DNA of 64,000 nucleotides from SHZL01 sp031362985. GTDB taxonomy: Bacteria > Pseudomonadota > Gammaproteobacteria > Xanthomonadales > SZUA-36. Below are positions 58,977-64,000 of this stretch, in pieces (position 1 is the stretch's first letter; each line of letters starts with the position of its first letter). The DNA lies in assembly GCA_031362985.1 (NCBI GenBank), contig JANLTO010000179.1, positions 1 through 64,000 on the forward strand. The letters run 5' to 3'. The translations under genes and the position numbers were made by a program. The notes beneath the pieces were generated by a model. It was not told where the DNA came from and ran no database searches. It saw only the letters and a program-made list of their open reading frames with translations.

Positions 58977-59759
58977 TCAGCCATAACGCCCTTCAATGTA
59001 GTCCGCAGTTTCCTGGTGCGCCGGGCTTACGAACATTTCACCGGTGTCGGCATGCTCTATCACTTTGCCCATCAACATGAATACGCACTCGTCACTGGCG
59101 CGCCGGGCCTGGGCCATGTTGTGAGTGACAATCACTATGGAATATTTGCCGCGCAGTTCCCAGATTAACTCTTCAACTGCTTCCGTGCCCTGGGGGTCGA
59201 GCGCCGAACAAGGCTCGTCCATCAGGAGCACACCGGGCTTTACCGGCAGCAGGCGGGCGATGCACAGTTTCTGCTGTTGCTCCAGCGACAGGCCGGTTGC
59301 CTTGCGCTGCAGCTTGTCTTTCACTGCATCCCACAACAAAACCTGCTGCAAGGCGTCTTCCACGATTTCGTCCAACCTGCCCTTGCTGCATTTTTCTGGG
59401 GTGTGCAGGCGATGACTGAACAGGACGTTGTCACGAATGGAAATTGGCAGAGGGTTGGGTCGCTGGAAGACCATGCCGACCTGTTTTCTTACCTGTACCA
59501 GTTCAACTCCCTGCTGGTAAATATCCGCGCCCATCACATCAACGCTGCCAGTGATGCGCACATAGCCCAGTCGCTCGTTGATCCGGTTAATGCTGCGCAG
59601 GAAGGTGCTTTTGCCACAGCCGGACGGGCCAATCATGGAGGTGATGATGCCCTGTCCGATGTTCAGGTCCACATCAAACAAAGCCTGGAAAGTGCCGTAC
59701 CATAAGTTGAGTTTGCGCGTGGAAATGGCCAGCGCCCGGTGGTTTGGTTCGTTCATCAA
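58977..59759 (-). CDS. pstB: Phosphate ABC transporter ATP-binding protein with degenerate signature motif (PstB2)
   Basis: 260 residues. Walker A GPSGCGKS (44-51), Q-loop Gln99 (MVFQRPNPLPISI), Walker B Glu182 (LLMDEPCSALD) and switch His213 (VTHNMAQARRA) are intact and PstB-like. The signature reads LSLEQQQK (157-164) instead of LSGGQQQR, so this subunit can bind and hydrolyse ATP at its own Walker site but should be poor at completing the partner's site. The neighbouring PstB1 has the opposite pattern. It overlaps that gene by 4 bp and ends the operon. In the PstSCAB importer the ATPases drive phosphate uptake across the inner membrane. Confidence 0.9.
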   Translation of the reverse strand: MMNEPNHRALAISTRKLNLWYGTFQALFDVDLNIGQGIITSMIGPSGCGKSTFLRSINRINERLGYVRITGSVDVMGADIYQQGVELVQVRKQVGMVFQRPNPLPISIRDNVLFSHRLHTPEKCSKGRLDEIVEDALQQVLLWDAVKDKLQRKATGLSLEQQQKLCIARLLPVKPGVLLMDEPCSALDPQGTEAVEELIWELRGKYSIVIVTHNMAQARRASDECVFMLMGKVIEHADTGEMFVSPAHQETADYIEGRYG

Positions 59760-60538
59760 CCGAACCTGCCGTCAACGTAATCACGCGTGCGCTGGTCCCG
59801 CACTTCGCCAGTGAACAGGTCCTCAGTGAGGGCGGTTTCAATGCACTTGCCGTTGAGGAAGAAAGCCGTACGATCTGCCAGGCGGCGCGCCTGCTGTACC
59901 AGGTTGGTCACCAGGATGATGGAAATTTCTTTCTTCAATTCCTTCAATACGTCTTCAATACGCATCGTGGTAACCGGATCCACCGCGATGGAAAACTCAT
60001 CCAGCATCAGTAGTTCAGGCTCCTGCGACAGGGCGCGGGCAATGGTCAGTCGCTGTTGCTGACCTCCGGAAAGCAGACTGCCCAGGGCATCCAGGCGGTC
60101 TTTTACTTCATCCCAAAGTGCGGCGCGGCGCAGACAGCGCTCCACGATGACATCCAGTTCAGCCCGATTTTTTGTGCCCGCGAGTCGCGGCGCCAGGGCA
60201 ACATTGTCATACACCGTCAGGGGCAAGCCCACAGGCAGGGGAAATACCACGCCAATGCGGCGGCGCAAGCCATACACATTGCGCACCTTGCGCGTATCGA
60301 TACCGTTGAAGGTAATCAGACCCTGCACCCGCATGGAGGAATCAAACATGTCCATGCGATTGATGGCCTTGAGCAAAGAGGTCTTGCCGGCATTGGCGGG
60401 GCCGATGATGCCGAAAATCTCGTTCTGCCGGACTTCCAGGCTGACATTCTCCAGCGCGGTGAACTGCTTGTAGCGAATCGTCAGGTCGCGCACTTCGAGG
60501 CGCGGGCTGGCGTCCTGCGACCCCGCTGCACTCACCAT
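59756..60538 (-). CDS. Phosphate ABC transporter ATP-binding protein with degenerate Q- and H-loops (PstB1)
   Basis: 260 residues. The signature LSGGQQQRLTIARAL (156-170) and Walker A GPANAGKT (46-53) are intact, and Walker B has Glu181 (LLMLDEFSIAVD). However the Q-loop glutamine is Pro100 (VVFPLPVGLPLTV) and the switch histidine is Asn212 (LVTNLVQQ). Hydrolysis at its own Walker site should be impaired, while its signature can complete the site of PstB2. The DEFS in place of DEPTS is a further deviation. It overlaps pstA by 7 bp and pstB2 by 4 bp, so the pair is made together. Confidence 0.88.
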   Translation of the reverse strand: MVSAAGSQDASPRLEVRDLTIRYKQFTALENVSLEVRQNEIFGIIGPANAGKTSLLKAINRMDMFDSSMRVQGLITFNGIDTRKVRNVYGLRRRIGVVFPLPVGLPLTVYDNVALAPRLAGTKNRAELDVIVERCLRRAALWDEVKDRLDALGSLLSGGQQQRLTIARALSQEPELLMLDEFSIAVDPVTTMRIEDVLKELKKEISIILVTNLVQQARRLADRTAFFLNGKCIETALTEDLFTGEVRDQRTRDYVDGRFG

Positions 60539-61401
60539 TTTTTCTTGCCCCGCAGGTACATGCGCAATGCTATGGAAAGGCTGTTCATGAGCAATACCAT
60601 GGCAATCAGGACCAGCGCCACGCCGTAGGGCAATGCCTCAGGCATGTTTGGTACCTGCGTGGCCACGACAAACAAGTGCAGGGACAAAGCCATGGTCTGG
60701 TCAAATACCGATTGCGGCAACAGGGGCAAAAAGAAGGTTGCGCCGGTGAACATGATGGGTGCGGTCTCGCCCGCAGTGCGGCTCACTTCCAGGATCACAC
60801 CGGTGAGGATGCCGGTCACTGCGTTGGGCAACACAATGCGCCGGATGGTTTGCCAGCGGGTTGCGCCCATATTGAAGCAGGCCTCGCGGAATGACTGCGG
60901 CACGGCCTGCAATGACTCGCGCGCAGCCACGATGACCACCGGCATAGTCATGATGGCCAGAGTGAAGCTGGCCGCCAGGATGCTGGTGCCAAAACGGAAG
61001 AAAATGACAAAAGCGCCCAGGCCAAAAAGTGCATGCACGATCGATGGCACACCCGCCAGGTTGATAATGGCCAGGTTGATGGCGCGGGTGAGCCAGTTGT
61101 CCGGAGCGTATTCACTGAGATAGATAGCGGCCGCGATTCCCAGCGGAACGGAGGCGAGCAGCGCACACAGCACCAGCAGCACAGTACCGAGCAAGGCCGG
61201 AAAAATACCGCCCGCAGTCATGCCATTGGTCGGCGTGGCGAACAGGAACTCGAAGGAAATGACCGGGCCGCCCTTGTACAGCAGCACGGAAAGTATCACT
61301 ACCACTGGCAAAACCAGCATCGTGGCCATACCGCCGAGCAACAAGCGTACCAACTTCTGCTGGCGGTCATTTTTCCGGTTAAGTGCAGTGGCTGCAAACA
61401 T
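60532..61401 (-). CDS. pstA: Phosphate ABC transporter permease PstA
   Basis: 289 residues with six TM helices and the coupling (EAA) loop REACFNMGATRWQTIRRIVLPNAVTGILTG. IYLSEYAPDNWLTRAINLAIINLAGVPSIVHALFGLG and SRTAGETAPIMFTGA are PstA hallmarks. It pairs with PstC to form the membrane channel. It starts 5 bp after pstC ends. Confidence 0.94.
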   Translation of the reverse strand: MFAATALNRKNDRQQKLVRLLLGGMATMLVLPVVVILSVLLYKGGPVISFEFLFATPTNGMTAGGIFPALLGTVLLVLCALLASVPLGIAAAIYLSEYAPDNWLTRAINLAIINLAGVPSIVHALFGLGAFVIFFRFGTSILAASFTLAIMTMPVVIVAARESLQAVPQSFREACFNMGATRWQTIRRIVLPNAVTGILTGVILEVSRTAGETAPIMFTGATFFLPLLPQSVFDQTMALSLHLFVVATQVPNMPEALPYGVALVLIAMVLLMNSLSIALRMYLRGKKKW

Positions 61402-61406
61402 GCTGC

Positions 61407-62345
61407 TTAGCTCTTGCGCACGCCGCGAACGATCAGGTCCGCAGTCAGGTTGATCACGAATGTCACGGCAAACAGGAGAATGCCAATCGTAAACAGGGCC
61501 TGGTAGTGAGTGGACCCCACGGCAGTTTCCCCCAGTTCCGCCGCGATGGTCGCGGTCAGGGCGCGTACGGAATCGAACACACTGCCGGGTATATTGATCG
61601 AGTGCCCGGTGGCCATCAATACTGCCATGGTTTCCCCGAACCCCCGGCCAACACCCAGCAGCACCGCGCCCAGCAAGCCGTTTTTCGCCGCCGGCAGGAT
61701 GACTTTGTAAACCATTTGCCAGCGCGTCGCGCCCATTGCTTCTGCGGCTTCCCGGTAACGGTCGGGCACCGCCTTGAGGGCGTCCTCGGCAATAGAGGTC
61801 ATTATGGGTGCGGCCATCAGGCCGAGGATGATGCCGGCGTTGAGAATGTTGAGCCCCACCGGCACATGAAACAGCTTGATGATGAGGGGGTTCATGATGG
61901 CCAACCCGATGAATCCCCAGACGACCGAGGGAATGGCGGCCAGCATCTCAATGGTAATTTTCAGGAATTCTCGTTTTTTTCCACTGGAGAATTCGGCAAT
62001 GTAAATAGCTGCACCCAGGGAAAATGGAACCGCAACAAGCATGGCTAGTCCGGTGACGCTGGCGGTACCAGCCACAAGCGCCAGCACCCCGAAAGTCTCA
62101 CGCTGCTGAGACGTTGGCCGCCAGTCGGGCGAGAAAAAGAATTCGGAGAAATTGAATTGACCAAACAGGAAGCCGAAACCTTCCATGCTGATGAATACAA
62201 AAATCCCGACGATGAACACGATGACGGACGTGCCGCCAATGAACATCAGGACCTGCGCGAGCTTGTCGATGTACCAGTCTGCATTCAACCGGTCAAAGCC
62301 GGTATCGAATGCAGGTGCGGAAGATTGGGCTGGGCTCTTCTCCAT
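61407..62345 (-). CDS. pstC: Phosphate ABC transporter permease PstC
   Basis: 312 residues from the ATG at 62345 (MEKSPAQSSAPAFDTGF) with AAGG nine bases upstream; a longer frame would overlap phoU. Six TM helices; the EAA loop is YREAAEAMGATRWQMVYKVILPAAKNGLLG, and IAEFSSGKKREFLKITIEMLAAIPSVVWGFIGL and GRGFGETMAVLMATGH are typical of PstC. Starts 10 bp after phoU. Confidence 0.94.
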   Translation of the reverse strand: MEKSPAQSSAPAFDTGFDRLNADWYIDKLAQVLMFIGGTSVIVFIVGIFVFISMEGFGFLFGQFNFSEFFFSPDWRPTSQQRETFGVLALVAGTASVTGLAMLVAVPFSLGAAIYIAEFSSGKKREFLKITIEMLAAIPSVVWGFIGLAIMNPLIIKLFHVPVGLNILNAGIILGLMAAPIMTSIAEDALKAVPDRYREAAEAMGATRWQMVYKVILPAAKNGLLGAVLLGVGRGFGETMAVLMATGHSINIPGSVFDSVRALTATIAAELGETAVGSTHYQALFTIGILLFAVTFVINLTADLIVRGVRKS

Positions 62346-62355
62346 GCAGCCGGCC

Positions 62356-63420
62356 TTAGGCTGCCTGGTCGCCGAACAGCAACCTGGCCAGGCCCGAAAT
62401 CTGCTGCAGCAATACACGGTAAAGCCCCGGAAAGTCATCTGACTCGGCAGAGGCAGGCAAGGGCCACTCGAGCGCAGAGGTGTGGAATGGAAGCTTGGGA
62501 ATATAGCTGTTTACCGTTCCCTCCAGACTAACCACGATGTCGTAGTCCGTCAGGTCGTGTTGCAACTCAGCAAGGTCTTTCGATGCCAATTGTTCGTCCG
62601 GCAAACCTGTTGCCATCAGAAACTCCTGCAACGCCGGTGAAACCTCTGCAACGGCTGTTCTGCCAGCCGCGCTGAACTGCGCGGTGACGGGAAAATATTT
62701 GCGGCCTACTGACACGGCAAGGAGTGCAGCTTCCGGGCGCTGATCGTACAGGAACACAATGTTAAAGACCTTCGGAGCCTTGCCCACACCGCGCACTGCG
62801 TACACCGTCTGGTCACAGATGTTCTTGGCCTGGTCGGCTACCCGCTTGAGCAAATTGAATATCACGAAAGTAGTCAGCGCGGTGCGCGCTGCCATGCCAT
62901 CGTCCGCAGCAAACAGCTCTTCGTAGATTGCATCCATCTTGCGCTCAACCAGGTTCGCCATCTGCATAAGCGCCTTGGCTGCTTCTGGGCTATTGTCGCG
63001 AAAAGCACTGCGGGCATCGTGCAGTATTTGCAGCGACTCATCCCCCAGCGCATCGATCTGCTGGACAAAACGTTGGGGCAGCTGTTCATCGAGCTGGAGT
63101 GATTCACGGCTGATGGTCACGGCGTAATCACCGATGCGCTCAAGAATGATATTGACCCGCATCGTGGCCGCCATTTCACGCAGATGGCCGGCACCCGGCA
63201 GGTGCCGTGCAATGAAGGTGTGGCACATGTGGTCGCAGGCACGTGAATTGCGGTTGATTGGTTGATCACCCAGTACCGTTGCATAAGCCAGCTTTTCGTT
63301 CCTGGACACCAGGGCTTTCTTGGCGTTACGCATCGCCAATTCAACTTCATTACCCAGGGCCCAGACCCACTCCCGGATCGTCTTGAGGTCAGCTTCCAGA
63401 CGCTCTTCGAAATGGCTCAT
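62356..63420 (-). CDS. phoU: PhoU fused to a degenerate LMW-phosphatase/ArsC-like domain
   Basis: 354 residues, far longer than the ~240 of ordinary PhoU. Residues 1-213 are a PhoU two-repeat helical bundle with metal-binding motifs in IILERIGDYAVTISRE and LLKRVADQAKNICDQ. Residues ~217-345 look like a Rossmann-type low-molecular-weight tyrosine phosphatase/arsenate reductase: PKVFNIVFLYDQRPEAALL at the P-loop position, FSAAGRT, the DYDIVVSLEGTVNSYIP strand and EWPLPAS near the end. The catalytic CX5R P-loop is absent (YDQRPEAA instead), so it is probably a binding, not catalytic, domain. PhoU represses phosphate uptake and signals to PhoR. It sits between pstS and pstC, an unusual place for phoU. 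Confidence 0.85.
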   Translation of the reverse strand: MSHFEERLEADLKTIREWVWALGNEVELAMRNAKKALVSRNEKLAYATVLGDQPINRNSRACDHMCHTFIARHLPGAGHLREMAATMRVNIILERIGDYAVTISRESLQLDEQLPQRFVQQIDALGDESLQILHDARSAFRDNSPEAAKALMQMANLVERKMDAIYEELFAADDGMAARTALTTFVIFNLLKRVADQAKNICDQTVYAVRGVGKAPKVFNIVFLYDQRPEAALLAVSVGRKYFPVTAQFSAAGRTAVAEVSPALQEFLMATGLPDEQLASKDLAELQHDLTDYDIVVSLEGTVNSYIPKLPFHTSALEWPLPASAESDDFPGLYRVLLQQISGLARLLFGDQAA

Positions 63421-63454
63421 GAGTTACTCTCCGCGATTTTTGTATAGCGTAATT

Positions 63455-64000
63455 CTACTCGCAGCTGACCTTGCTTGCAGGGGCATAACCCTGCTTCATG
63501 ATTATGCATTGCCCCGCCTGGCCTTTGATCCAGCCCAGGTAACTGGCCAGGACCCCCGTCGCCTCGTCACTGGTGTACATCAACAAGGACCTGGCGATCG
63601 GGTAGGTATGATCACTGGCCGTCTGTTCCGAAGGGGCTATACAGGTTTCGCCGGTTTTAGCGGAAATACATGCCATTTTGACGTGGTCGGTGGCGTACGC
63701 CAGACCACTGTAGCCGATGGCGCAGGGCGTGTTCTCGACCAGGTCAACCACTTCCTTGGAACCGTTCATGTCCCGGGTACCAAGGCGAAAATCTCCTTTG
63801 CCGAGGACGGTTTCGCGGAAATATTCATAGGTGCCGGAATTGTTCTGCCTGCTGACCACGACGATTTCCTGGTCTTTGCAACCGGGCACTTCCACCCCCA
63901 GGTCGGTCCAATGGGTTGCTGTGCCCCCATTGCCATAAATCGTTGCCAACTGCTCGAGACTCAGGGTATCAATCGGATTATTGGCATTGAGGAATACTGC
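63455..64000 (-). CDS. pstS: Phosphate-binding protein PstS, C-terminal part (5' end outside window)
   Basis: The - strand frame is open to the window edge and reads AVFLNANNPIDTLSLEQLATIYGNGG, then VVSRQNNSGTYEYFRETVLG, which carries the Ser/Thr of the phosphate-binding loop. The C-terminal part includes a Cys pair (MACISAKTGETCI) and ends ASKVSCE. This is the periplasmic binding protein of the Pst system. The N-terminus, signal peptide and operon promoter lie beyond the window. Confidence 0.92.
   Translation of the reverse strand, partial: AVFLNANNPIDTLSLEQLATIYGNGGTATHWTDLGVEVPGCKDQEIVVVSRQNNSGTYEYFRETVLGKGDFRLGTRDMNGSKEVVDLVENTPCAIGYSGLAYATDHVKMACISAKTGETCIAPSEQTASDHTYPIARSLLMYTSDEATGVLASYLGWIKGQAGQCIIMKQGYAPASKVSCE

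Noticed and set aside
2..64000. Insertion sequences, prophage, integrase or toxin-antitoxin genes
   Set aside because: No transposase, integrase, phage structural or toxin family motifs were seen in any substantial frame.

Overview
This is a gene-dense window, GC-rich by eye (roughly high fifties percent), with almost all of both strands explained by bacterial housekeeping and accessory genes. The gene content points to an aerobic, heterotrophic gammaproteobacterium: PurU, AceK, TesA next to a YbbA/YbbP transporter, MsrP/MsrQ, PEP carboxylase, an RseA-like anti-sigma factor and an aa3-type oxidase. No rRNA, tRNA, insertion sequence, prophage or CRISPR array was seen. I cannot assign an order or genus from the sequence alone. 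The many exported peptidases, Asp-box propellers and TPR proteins suggest a protein-degrading lifestyle (inference). Layout: (1) 1-5.2 kb, + strand: 3' end of purU, a fabH-like ketoacyl synthase, then the E1 alpha, E1 beta and E2 genes of a branched-chain 2-oxoacid dehydrogenase. (2) 5.2-11.2 kb: an apparently shortened PDZ/multi-TM protein, tesA divergent from a ybbA-ybbP exporter, and a phytanoyl-CoA-dioxygenase-like gene. (3) 11.1-19.5 kb, mostly - strand: BtuF-like protein, DUF885 peptidase, adenosine deaminase, a glutaredoxin (+), a PrsW-like protease and a large exported peptidase/propeller/beta-barrel protein. (4) 19.6-23.9 kb, - strand: a regulatory island with PP2C phosphatase, RsbW-like kinase and STAS antagonist (a partner-switching set), then an ECF sigma factor, its anti-sigma factor, and a membrane protein whose outer part is an (Ala-Asp-Lys)n repeat. 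A 30-bp motif with fixed spacing precedes both the sigma gene and the repeat gene. (5) 24.1-32.7 kb: a complete cytochrome c oxidase operon (diheme-extended CtaC, CtaD, two subunit III paralogues, subunit IV) with a small membrane protein at its head and a two-TM K+ channel at its tail, flanked on both sides by paralogous SEC-C zinc-motif/prolyl-4-hydroxylase-like proteins. (6) 32.7-41.9 kb: two very large secreted Asp-box (sortilin-like) proteins around a small secreted protein, then aceK. (7) 42-49.3 kb: msrP-msrQ-haloalkane dehalogenase, an M3 lipoprotein peptidase, a TPR protein and a DUF2141 protein. (8) 49.3-58.9 kb: ppc and the serine-biosynthesis pair serC-serA, a TPR/transglutaminase-like lipoprotein, an AlaA-like aminotransferase and a second DUF885 protein. 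(9) 59-64 kb, - strand: the phosphate operon pstS-phoU-pstC-pstA-pstB1-pstB2. The most unusual features are in the pst operon and the sigma island. The two PstB proteins have lost complementary ATPase motifs, so a heterodimer would keep exactly one intact ATP site. PhoU carries a C-terminal domain resembling a low-molecular-weight tyrosine phosphatase/ArsC fold that lacks the catalytic CX5R loop. The (ADK)n protein shares an apparent promoter motif with its neighbouring ECF sigma gene. A near-palindromic 29-bp element also occurs three times between genes.
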